In this document: piece by piece, positions 11,057-20,719 of the stretch
Numbering within the stretch: position 1 is the first letter of the stretch
Layout of the letters: each line of letters begins with the position of its first letter
NCBI GenBank assembly: GCA_023231475.1
Contig: JALJEE010002631.1
Span: 1 to 64,000 of the forward strand
From: Seison nebaliae
Lineage: Eukaryota; Rotifera; Pararotatoria; Seisonacea; Seisonidae
Length of the DNA: 64,000 bases
Direction of reading: 5' to 3'
Notes under the pieces: model-generated
Database searches by the model: none
Told to the model about the DNA's origin: nothing
The model's input: the letters and a program-made list of their open reading frames with translations, nothing else
Program-made: the position numbers and the translations under genes

Positions 11057-12373
11057 TTATTCTGATTGTTCATTCGAATTGGAGTTGTGTTGTCGATGAA
11101 TTGACGATCTTCGTCTTCTCCGTCTCGCTTCCAACTTTGTATCGAGAAAGCCTTTCACTGCCGTTCCCACACAATTGATATCGAGTAAAAACGTGTCATG
11201 TCCATACATACTATCGACTTCATAATACGTGACGAAAGTGTTCCCTGAGGCCGTGAGACAGTCGGCAAGTTCACGTTGTTGAGTCACCGGAAATAAGATA
11301 TCGCTATTTACACCGATCACTAGAATCGGACATTTTATTTCGCAACATGATGCATCTAAGCTCTTCGTCGAGTCTTCACTTAAACTGAACAAATCCATTG
11401 CCTTCGAGATGATGATTAAAGAATTGGGATCATATTTTGTACAAAATTTCTCTCCTTGATACTTCAAGTATTGTTCGATTTGAAATGACAATTCATTCAT
11501 TTTTGGTCCCGTTCCGTCGAACGACTTTGTTTTCTTTGTTCCGAATCGTATCTCCCATTCCGGACCTGAACGATAAGTCATCGAGGCAATTTCTCTCGCC
11601 AACTTCATTCCCTTTTCTGGCCATCTACCTGTATTATAATAATCTCCATTCTGCCAATCATTATCCGTCACTATCGACTGTCTAGCTAAGTGACGTAAAG
11701 CAATTGATGAGGGATGAGATTTGCCACACGCCGAAATTGTAACAGCACGATTGATACGATCCGGATACATTTTAGTCGCCATCATCGAACACATTCCACC
11801 TAACGATGATCCGATGACAGCATGCACTTTACTTATACCTAAATGATCGAGAACTCGAAATTGAGATTCAACAAAGTCTCGAACATTCAACATTGGAAAT
11901 CTACTTCCAAATGGACGATTTGTTTTGCAATCGGTAGACGACGGCCCTATCGATCCATAACAACCACCAATATGATTCATACAAATTATAAAATATTTCT
12001 CAGGATCAATGGCAGAACCGGGTGCTATGAAATTCTCCCACCATCCATCTTCAGGATTTCCATCATTGCTCTTCGCATGTGATGTGGCACTGAGACCTGT
12101 GAATAACAGAACTGTATTACTTCTGTCTTTATTCAATTTGCCCCATGTCTCATACGCAACTTTCAACTCGGGTAACTTCTCTCCATAATATAAAGGAAAT
12201 TCTTTTTTTTCATGAAACAATTGATAACCGTTGGCTTGAGTCTGATAATGTGGTGGATTGTGAATGTTATCCGCATTCAATCGTCCCACTGTCTGATGTA
12301 TACTCTGACGACATTGTAAATTGAAAGAAGTTTGTTTAATAAATCTCATCAGAAACTTTTTCGTAGTGTTCAT
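11057..12373 (-). CDS. MetX-type homoserine/serine O-acetyltransferase (alpha/beta hydrolase)
   Basis: Single-exon gene, 438 residues, ATG at 12371-12373. It aligns along its length with the homoserine O-acetyltransferase family, which moves an acetyl group from acetyl-CoA to homoserine or serine. Visible landmarks are LSATSHA, DGWWENFIAPGSAID, NHIGGCYGS.GPSS, nucleophile elbow GSSLGG (Ser190), acid Asp358 in VNSDILFP, and His392 in MYGHDTFLL, so the Ser-Asp-His triad is complete. The first 35 or so residues are basic and Ser/Gln-rich without acids, compatible with a mitochondrial presequence (inference). The C-terminus ends in an Arg run and an Asn/Ser tail. Acyl-acceptor specificity (homoserine or serine) cannot be decided. 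The family is typical of bacteria, fungi and some invertebrates. Confidence 0.85.
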   Translation of the reverse strand: MNTTKKFLMRFIKQTSFNLQCRQSIHQTVGRLNADNIHNPPHYQTQANGYQLFHEKKEFPLYYGEKLPELKVAYETWGKLNKDRSNTVLLFTGLSATSHAKSNDGNPEDGWWENFIAPGSAIDPEKYFIICMNHIGGCYGSIGPSSTDCKTNRPFGSRFPMLNVRDFVESQFRVLDHLGISKVHAVIGSSLGGMCSMMATKMYPDRINRAVTISACGKSHPSSIALRHLARQSIVTDNDWQNGDYYNTGRWPEKGMKLAREIASMTYRSGPEWEIRFGTKKTKSFDGTGPKMNELSFQIEQYLKYQGEKFCTKYDPNSLIIISKAMDLFSLSEDSTKSLDASCCEIKCPILVIGVNSDILFPVTQQRELADCLTASGNTFVTYYEVDSMYGHDTFLLDINCVGTAVKGFLDTKLEARRRRRRSSIHRQHNSNSNEQSE

Positions 12374-13060
12374 TATAAAACTGAAATATTTTTGGACTTC
12401 TTTAAAAAATTATTCTACGTTATTAAATGGGAAAAATTAGGAAGAATACATAGAATTGACGGAGAACATTTAGAAAAAACGAACGGAAATGAAACGGATT
12501 AAATAAATTATAAGAAAATTGAATTGGGAATGTTTTTTTTTATTAGACATTCTTATTAATTTTATTTAAAACATCTTTCTTCTCTTTTATACTACGCTGG
12601 CTTAAGAGTGGCAGCTGCTGATTTCGCAACATTTTGTCGAAATTGGGTGAAAATTACAACGCTAAATTTCTCCTCCTCATTTTCGAATAGAAGGGAAGAA
12701 AAGAAGTTTAATTCGTTAAAATTAATATTCCCATTGGAACAATATCACATATCAATCATGCTTTCGAATCATGGGTGTTGGCACTTTTTACTCATTTACT
12801 TTATTTACTTTCGATAAATTGCCAAGTCATCATATTCGAGAATTTAGAGAAATTTTTATAATTTTATCAACAACAATTTTTTTTAGTTAAAATTTCATAA
12901 CAAGAAATAAGATCATCATTCAACTTAACATTACGGAAAGTATTATTGGGATCTCACCTTGAAATCCTCTTGATGAAATGACATGAAACATGAAAATTAT
13001 TAGAGAAGATGATCAACCGCAGATGAGGAATTAAAAAATTTTAATGTTCAAATCCAAGTC
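12374..13060. other. Intergenic between MetX-like and GrpE genes
   Basis: No supported gene. On the minus strand a short frame ending near 12602 (VAKSAAATLKPA, stop) could be the last exon of a small protein, but the candidate preceding exon at about 12830 is tiny and the splice model is weak. Otherwise AT-rich sequence. Confidence 0.4.
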
Positions 13061-13878
13061 TCAATCATTCTGTACTACACCGACTTGTGATGCACGGATG
13101 ACTCTCCCATTCAATTTAAAGCCTATCTTTTCCACTGACAATAGACTTCCCGATTTCTTATCCATCATCTTTATTTGGAAAGTCGCCTCATGTAAATTGG
13201 GATCGAATTCGTCACCAACTTCTGCGTCAATCGCTACTAGACCATGTCGGTTGAAGACTTTGTTTAATGAATTATTTGTCATCGAAAGTCCTTCAAATAA
13301 ATTTCTCAAATGTTTCACTCGATCTTCTTCACTTATATCTGAATTAGTCTCCATTGCATTGGAGGGAATTGTCTTTTAGAAATACAAATAATTCTCTAAT
13401 TGTTTTATATAATAATGAAATTGGAAACTTTAACGGCAATATTGAGAATATCAGAAACATCGACTAGATCTTTACAAAATTTTTGAATTGCAAAATCTTT
13501 TGTGTTTGTTATTTGTCTCTGGAGTCGTTGACGAACATTCTCCGTTTCGGCCAAACTTCTCATATATTTATCCTAAAACTTTCTTTAATAAAATTGAGGA
13601 AATCAATCAAAAACTTTCATAGTTGACACTTCTGCTTCTAAATTATCAACTTTTTCATTCAATTTAGCTATCAGCATTTCACTTTCACTTAAAGCATTTG
13701 GATCCTCTTCTGATTTTGTTGTATTGTTCGCTTTGCTTTCTTTCATTAACATATTGTTGTTGTAGTTTATCGATCTTCTCGCAAAATTCAAAGAACAATT
13801 TTCCAATTTTAGGTGAGATGGATGAAATATTTGGGTGCGACCACAAACTGATAGAACATATCGGAAATTGCGACTCAT
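13061..13878 (-). CDS. GRPEL: Mitochondrial GrpE homologue (Hsp70 nucleotide exchange factor)
   Basis: Three exons (13615-13878, 13429-13572, 13061-13372) join in frame to 239 residues. The first ATG in frame, at 13878, gives a basic N-terminus (MSRNFRYVLSVCGRTQIF) that fits a matrix-targeting sequence. A coiled-coil follows (LNEKVDNLEAEVSTMK, DKYMRSLAETENVRQRLQRQ), then the GrpE core (FAIQKFCKDLVDVSDILNIA) and the C-terminal beta-domain with FDPNLHEATFQ and VEKIGFKLNGRVIRASQVGV, the family signature. It releases ADP from mitochondrial Hsp70 during protein import and folding. Introns begin GTT. A TTG further upstream is in frame but not needed. Confidence 0.93.
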
Positions 13879-16428
13879 TTTATTTCTCGAATTGGAGTTT
13901 ATAAAAATATTTTGAATGACATTCAATTTTCGAGATTTATTATGTATCTTGTAATGTTATATTAGAATTGTAGAGTGAGTAGCTTCAAGTTTAAAAGAGA
14001 AATTTTTTAAAAATATTTTATGAATTTGGAGAAGTGTATGGAGGTTAAAGACACAATCTCATCATTGAGAGGTTGCGCATGTTGAGTGCTCAGATACTAA
14101 TTTCATTGTTCGTCATTTCTTGACTTTCATTTCTTAGGGATCATGTAATATCGATCAACATATTGAATGAATTAAAGAAGTTTAACCAACAAGAATTATC
14201 ATTCGCTTCTCGAATAGGTTTCGTTTTGAAACTATTCGCTTTATTTGAGGGAGGGTCTATGTTTAGTTAGATCGAATATATTAGAGAGTAAACCAAATGG
14301 AAGGGTGTTAAACAAGAAAATTCTTTGATATCTCGAACGAAATGAAGGAGTCCCAGCACATTTGTTTATTCATATCGAATTGTCTAATTCTGTTACCAAC
14401 ATATATAAGAATTACATACGAAATAATATGTTTATAAAGGAAATATAATGGAAGGAATTAGAAAAAGTTTTGTCCAGAATACAATTTTCCATTGAGAATG
14501 AAGCAGTTTATGGAAAGAAAATGAGTCAGCTTTTTTTCCTTTCATTTATAAGGAAACAATTTGTTCTTCATACAATTCTTGTACTTCATTTTCTTTCCTT
14601 CGTATTCATTATGGAATATATGTCTTTTTGCTGCTAAAGTCCGTTAAATGTCAATAAAGACGATTTGGTGTATGGGCGCCACAGGGTAAGGTGGACGAAG
14701 GACAGATTATTTTCTTCCATGTACAAATTGTTGTTGTATAGAGCCGACACACACTTATTCCTTCACATAATTGGTTTATTGTAGAACTTGTGTTAGGAAA
14801 TTAGTCTTTATTAGAGTTTCCCAAGTAAATCTACGAAGGAAATGTCCATGAATGGACTACCAGTATTTGTAGAGTGAACAATGTTATAATTCCTCTTGGT
14901 CATCTAACAATTATATCTACTATGTCCATTTACTATACTATCATTTAACTATGTCGAAAAATTTTCCGAGACTCTAACCTAATCTCAGATGCTGTTACTT
15001 TCCCCGAGTTAGTTTCACCCCGAAAAAAAAGAGAATTGAGCACAAAAATGAAAATTTAAGGGGGTTTATACTTATTGAAAATTATCGGTGTAAAATTTGT
15101 TGGAAAGAGAAATCTTTCCAATTAAATATTATTTCATCTTAAAAAATTAAACATTCGTTAAAAATTTAAGGAAGAAGTTCAGTTTTTTTTGATTTTTTTC
15201 AAAAAATTTAATTTCTATTTGTTGCTGTCAATTTTTTATTACTTATCCAAAGTTGATGAACACGGTATTATTAGATAGTCGCGTTCAAGTTCTATCTAAA
15301 AAATTTTTCAAGTTAAAATCTTATTTTTTTAATGGAAATTAAGGCATTTTCCAAATGTAACTTTTGTCTAATTACTTTCAATTTTTCTATATTTTATTAT
15401 ATCTATATTCATTGGAAAGAATTCTCTTTCCAACAAATCTTACATCGATAATTTTCAATAAGTATAAACCCTTTAAATTTTCATTTTTGTGCTCAATTCT
15501 CTTTTTCTTTGGGGTGAAACTAACTCGGGGGAAAGTAATAGCATCCTAATCCCAATATGTTACATAATTGATCGATGTAACGCAAAGTGTGATTATAACA
15601 AGTAATTTCAATAATTGCTATTCATTTTTGCATTTATTGCTCCATTTCTCAACAATTTCTTGCACGAGCGAAATATTCTCCAAAGGATATCATTCAATCC
15701 AGATTTTTAATTGGTGAATTATTTGATAAAAACATTTCTTCGTTCGATAAGAGATTCGATAGATTATTTTACAATTTTGCGCCAAAATTTTTTCTTTATT
15801 TTCATTAACAATCGAAATTATTGAGAATTAATTCTATGTTGGGAAGAATTTCGAGAATAATATTAGTTCGATTATTTTAGAAATTTGTTCTCATGAAAAT
15901 AAAAGTAGAATTGGAGAATGAAAGATAAGAGGAATTAAATAGAAATCGGAAAACGTTTCATAGGTCAAATTATAAATGCTCGTTAAAGAAATACATTGAA
16001 CAATGAGCTTTATACTGCTCCATTGACGACAAAGTTTTTGTCCGTTATGCATCGAATGTATTCAAGTCCCTTTTTGATTTATTCTGATCGATCAAACAAA
16101 ATTTATCCATTCAATCGTTAATTCTTCAGATTGACATTACTTTTTATATGTGAGCAATGATGAATGGATATGAGTAAATGTGGATGATAGTGATTAATCA
16201 TCAAATTTTATCTTGATCTAACATGAATTGACATGTCACATTGTCGATGTGTAAATGATATGTAAGATTAGAGTTGGTCTAATAAAAATCTGTTTTACTG
16301 TTGTTGTTGCTGTTGTTGTTGAACTAATAAAATTTTCCATTCTTTTTTATTAGTAATTTTTGTTCAACATTTATTTTTTCTATTATTATTAACTTCAAAT
16401 ATTCTCATTCCTTCATCCCGACAAAGTA
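13879..16428. other. Intergenic with one foldback element
   Basis: No gene supported. Contains the foldback element at 14988-15544 (listed separately) and a GTT/GCT triplet-rich stretch near 16300-16321. The last few hundred bases precede the GCLM start and presumably contain its promoter; no antioxidant-response or other element was recognised. Confidence 0.5.
14988..15544. mobile_element. Foldback MITE (about 557 bp, about 135-bp terminal inverted repeats, 10-bp target duplication)
   Basis: The left arm (from 14988, GATGCTGTTACTTTCCCCGA) is the imperfect reverse complement of the right arm, which ends at 15544 (TCGGGGGAAAGTAATAGCAT). Pairing continues for about 135 bp inward, through AATTTTCA.TTTTGTGCTCAA and TTCCAACAAAT, with scattered mismatches. 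Flanks are CCTAATCTCA on the left and CCTAATCCCA on the right, a 10-bp direct duplication with one mismatch. Long TIRs and a 9-11-bp duplication are typical of Mutator-like or foldback elements. No coding capacity, so non-autonomous. The arm mismatches suggest it is not recent. Confidence 0.8.
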
Positions 16429-17889
16429 ATGGAAAATGAACCTTTCTTCTCAAAAACCGAATTGTTCTGGCTCGATACCGGCAACATTATTTCGCCATCA
16501 CGTCTCAAAAAAAATATTACGAGAACAGTAGAAGAAGAAGTTTAATTTTTATAAGAAATTTCAATGAGAAAATATTTTTTCAGGCATTCTCAGCATTAAA
16601 GGAATCATTATTCCAATGGATGATGAAAAACAATCCACGAGACGTTCAAGTTTTTTTTAATTTTAAACTCGAATTTTTCATTTATCCAAAGGAGGAACCG
16701 ATTATCGATTGTTCTCCTGATGTGCCACCAGAAGAAATGACAGACGAAGAAAGAAAAAAAAGGAAAATTTCTGTAAAAATATTTCTCACATCGTATGATA
16801 CGATGACTCTGGAACGTGCGATTGATTTAGGTTCGCTAGTAAAATTTCTTCTAACAATTCAAATTTTTTTATAGTTCTAAAAAAATTAAATATGAAATAT
16901 ATCGATAATTTTATTATAAGTTTACCGTCACCATTTGAATTGAATGAGGATACATTTCTGGAGGAAATCGATTTCCTTCCAACGAGTGAAAAAACGAAAT
17001 TAAATGGTTTCAACAAAAATACGAATAGTCAACCATGTCCAGGATTAGAGAATGTTCCGATGAATAGTGATCTGGAAGCTGACGGTTTAACAGTCGAACA
17101 ATTGCAACCGTTGTGGACGGTAATTGAACGATATATGACGAACGACAAAATACGAAATGGAGGAGTGTGTGATTTGTCATTGAAACTCTTATCAGATCTA
17201 TGTGAATCGCCGTTGACGAATATGATACCTAGTTCCAATAATCTTTCATTGCATTACTGTTGTAACATCGATCCGGATTTGGAGGAATATTGTAAAGAGA
17301 AAGATATTTTCATTTTTACTCATTCCGATCCTCGACAAATTATCAAAGAGAAATCATTGAGAAATTTATTAGAATTAACATTCGATCAAGTTCAGAAGAA
17401 ACGTTTCAGTGCAAATCTTTCAAAGAAACGATCAGATACTCATCAAATGAAAATTTTGGATGAGGAAGATGATGAAGAAGAAGACGAAGAAAGTGAAGAG
17501 AAAGAAGATTTCAATAAATCTACCACCCAAATAAGTTCTTCCATCTTAAAACTATTTATATTTAATTCTTCATTTTTTAAAAAGGTCAAAATGAGAAGAA
17601 ATCGGGAAAGAAGTTGAAGAAACCTGCTAAAATCGATTTTACAAAATTTACTAAATTCTCCTTCAAACCATTATTCGTTATTCGTTATTCATACATTTTG
17701 AAATGTCGTGGAATGATTGAGAAAAAAGGTTCCATTTTTCCATAAAATGTTTATAATTTTCATTTCTAATTCTTTTTTTTTTCAATTTGTAAAGGATATA
17801 TTATGGCCGCGAAACGATATTATCCAAAGAAAGAAACATCATCTCATCATGCGGCATGGGCAATGGACGAACCGATTGCAATTCATTGA
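16429..17889 (+). CDS. GCLM: Glutamate-cysteine ligase regulatory (modifier) subunit
   Basis: Six exons from ATG 16429 (MENEPFFSKTELFWLDTGNI) to TGA 17887-17889, all introns GTT...AG and 42-75 nt long. Family landmarks are SVKIFLTSYDTMTLERAID, LKKLNMKYIDNFIISLPSP, the most diagnostic block YCCNIDPDLEEYCKEKDI followed by FIFTHSDPRQIIKE, and the C-terminal YSYILKCRGMIEKKGYIMAAKR. GCLM binds the catalytic subunit of glutamate-cysteine ligase, lowering its Km for glutamate and relieving glutathione feedback; it is cytosolic. A run of Asp/Glu (about EEDDEEEDEESEEKED) between the Asp-Pro block and the C-terminal block lengthens the usual loop and ends in a Lys-rich stretch, a local insertion not typical of the family. 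Confidence 0.93.
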
Positions 17890-18272
17890 ATCTTTATTTT
17901 AAAAGTAGATGTTCCAAGAGGAATTAATAGGAAACTTTCCATTCATTCTTTTGTAAACACGTTATGGTTGATTGGGAGAAGCTTTCATGAAATCCATTAT
18001 TACTTATATCATTTACCAAATGATCTATTAATTTTTTTACTGATTGTTGTTGTATTAAAAAAAAGTTATTATAAAAATTGGCAATTTTTAATTTGATGAA
18101 AGCGAAAAAATATCCTGTTGGCATTTGAACGTTTTCTTAACGTTTATATACATCAAAAAAATGTTCTCAAAACGTTCAAATGCTTACAGGGTATATATAT
18201 AAAAGTAAAACGTTTGTAAAAGAATAACATGAGTAGATAATTGGAAAGAAATTGGATAAGTTTATGAAAAAT
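17890..18272. other. Short interval between convergent genes, containing a hairpin element
   Basis: This 383-bp gap separates the 3' ends of the GCLM gene (+) and the chromodomain-like gene (-). It holds the hairpin at 18112-18192. A 66-codon minus-strand frame at 17924-18124 overlaps the hairpin and shows no domain; I do not treat it as a gene. Confidence 0.5.
18112..18192. repeat. Miniature hairpin element with TA flanks
   Basis: The arm at 18112-18135 (CCTGTTGGCATTTGAACGTT core) pairs with 18168-18192 (AACGTTCAAATGCTTACAGG core) around a loop of about 32 nt. Both outer ends are bounded by TA (TA-TCCTG ... CAGGG-TA), as left by TA-targeting DNA transposons. It lies between two convergent genes, so it could instead be a 3'-end hairpin. 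Confidence 0.55.
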
Positions 18273-19856
18273 TTATGAATATTCCGATAAAATATTTTCG
18301 ACTTCTTGGTCTAATAAAGTTTTGTAAAATCGTTCCACTAAATCGAATGGAAGAATGACGAGAACTAATTCCGAATAAATTTTATTCATATTTATATTTT
18401 CGTTCTGTTGAACGAAAGTGACGACTCTCTCATTCAATTCTCGGATATACATCAATAAGAAAATATCATGATCCGATTCCTCTACTTGACTTGGTGTTAC
18501 AAACGAGTGAAGAATTGTCGTGTTCCCATAATCGAATTTCCTCCAATCAATCAACTGACTTATCAGTTCAAAATACTGAACATCTGGTTTCCATTCGAAA
18601 GAAGTGAAATCGGAACTTTCTTCGAAATTTTCATCATTATTAATTTCAATATCTTCTAACGTCTCATCGTTATTAATTTCAATTGTATTATTAGGTAATA
18701 TTGAATCAGTTCTAATATCTACTAAATTCTCATTGTTAATAATTTCAGTAACGTTATTTGTTAATTTCAAATTAGTTTCAGTTTCAGTTTCAGTTTCTTC
18801 TTCATTTTTCTCCTTTTCAATTGGTGAATTTAATTTATAATTATCTAATTCGATATTGATCGAATTCTCTTTGATTTCATTGTCTTCATTCACACTTTCT
18901 TTCAATTCAATTTCTTCATTCGAATTTCCATTTTGAACTTTCAATTCATCATCATTTTCATCGAACTTGTTCTCAATTATTTCTTCGTCCTTACTCGAAT
19001 CATCACTAATTTCACCTTCTTCCCGTTCATTAATTTCTTTAGTATTTGTCTTCTCTGAAATAATTGGAGATTTCTCTTCCGATGTTATTTTAAGTTCTTC
19101 TAATCTGGTAAAATTTGGTGGTTCAGGTGATGGTTCTCGAACTTTCTCTTTCTTTATTTGAATAATTTGTTTTTGAGATTCTTCCACATGTTCATCATGT
19201 ACAATCGTTTTTTCGATTTTAATTCGTTTAAAAACATTCTCTTCCTCTGTCAATTTTCTTTTCAATTCCTTCTCAATCTTTTTCGGTTTCATTTCAGTTT
19301 CTTTCTTACTCGTCTTTGATTCAATTTCATTTTTTAATAGTTTATCTTCTTCCTTTGTGATAGATTCAATGGGGATAATCTTTGAATTTGATTCATTATT
19401 TGTTTGTTTCGAATTTGATTCGTTTTCTTCCGCATCTTTCTGTAATTCCTTCTTTTCTTTTTTGACGATCATCAATTTCTTTCTTTCTTTTCTAGAGATC
19501 TTCAATTCCTTTTTTTCTTTTCTGGAGACCTTCAATTTTTCTTCAACTTTTTTCTTATCATTTGAAAAATCGATATTTTTCTTATCGAATTCCTCTTTTT
19601 CTTGAAGTTTTTCTTTTTTGATAGAAGTATTATTATTGTTGTTTGTTGGCTCTTTTCGTTCTACGAAAATTGAGATAAGTTATGGAGAGAAATTCAAACT
19701 TGATTCATAGATTCTCCAATACTCTAATTTTTGCTCAGCATTGACAAAATTTTTATTCTTCCATTTCACTTTCTTTACTCCACATTGAGTGAATTGAACG
19801 AGAAATTGCAATTCGCCATTTCCCAGAGTTTTATGATCGATAATCTTTTTAACCAT
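18273..19856 (-). CDS. Chromodomain-like protein with long acidic/basic linker
   Basis: Two exons joined by a GTTTGA...AG intron near 19660-19695; ATG at 19854-19856. The first exon (MVKKIIDHKTLGNGELQFLV, then FTQCGVKKVKWKNKNFVNAE and LEYWRIYES) has the strand pattern of a chromodomain: V.KI.D.....G...FLV.......W......F. The second exon begins Lys/Glu-rich (KVSRKEKKELKISRKE), passes through a long Glu/Asp/Ser linker with a TETETET run, and ends in a compact C-terminal region (FEWKPDVQYFELISQLIDWR ... LLDQEVENILSEYS) that I do not recognise. Compared with HP1, the aromatic cage looks degraded (Trp of LLKWKG replaced by Phe; the next aromatic by Cys), so methyl-lysine binding is doubtful. Probably nuclear (inference). 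It is divergent to the H3-tail-bearing gene, 863 bp apart. Confidence 0.55.
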
Positions 19857-20719
19857 TTCACATCATACTAATAAATTTCAATGAGTGATAAATCTGAAAG
19901 AGAAAGAGATTGAATATCGAAGAACCAACATAAATCTAAAAAGGATACTCAAGTTCTTACTTCAGTATAATTAGTATATTTATAAATACGAAAACAAGAA
20001 GAAAATTGAAAGATACTGCTTAAGTTTTATTCATATTTCTTTCTTAAAAACCATTTAATCCATTAATTATATACATAATTATAAAAAATTTTTCTATTAC
20101 ATAAACATCAAGAAGATATTTAATATATTTTTGAAGCTTGAGAATTGAGATGGGAAATTTATAGAACTTTATCGATTTTAATGACAAATTTCCTTCAATG
20201 TTTAACAGGCTTTCTAACAAGTGATGATATTGTTTTTATATAATATATATCTATTAAAGAACATTAATATAAATCTTTTCATTTCAATGACAATTTATAA
20301 AATAAACATTATTTTTGAGTTTTTAAGAGGATCAAATTAAAACTATTACTCTTGAACGAAACTGATATTTTAAAAACCACTACTATTATGCATCTAAATT
20401 GTGTTACGTATGTCATACTTTAATACTTCTCTTAACAATTTGTTTATTTGGATAAGAGCTTAATGGAAATTAGCTTAAGTTGTTGAAGCTTTGAAGGGAA
20501 TAAATTAAGAAAAACAACACAAGAGTATATAAAATGTGATATAACATAAAACTTTGAAAATTATGTAAGCATTGTTATACGTTGTTGCTTGGTAACTGGG
20601 CAAGGACTATTTCTGAAATTTCATCAATATTTCCGTCAAAAAAATATAATTTACACTTTTCGTTATATAAATTTCGATATTTCTACTCATTCTTCAATTT
20701 TTTGTTTTAATTTTTTCAA
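19857..20719. promoter_or_regulatory. Shared upstream interval of two divergent genes
   Basis: 863 bp of AT-rich sequence between the start codons of the chromodomain-like gene (-) and the H3-mimic ROCO gene (+). No open frame or recognised promoter motif. If either gene is regulated jointly with the other, the elements should be here; this is inference from layout. Confidence 0.4.

Noticed and set aside
12600-12900. Possible small protein on the minus strand ending VAKSAAATLKPA.
   Set aside because: All frames of the intervening segment close quickly and the required upstream exon is only a few codons long.
17924-18124. 66-codon minus-strand frame between the GCLM and chromodomain-like genes.
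   Set aside because: Overlaps the hairpin element, lacks a domain, and does not splice into the chromodomain-like gene, which has its own stop.
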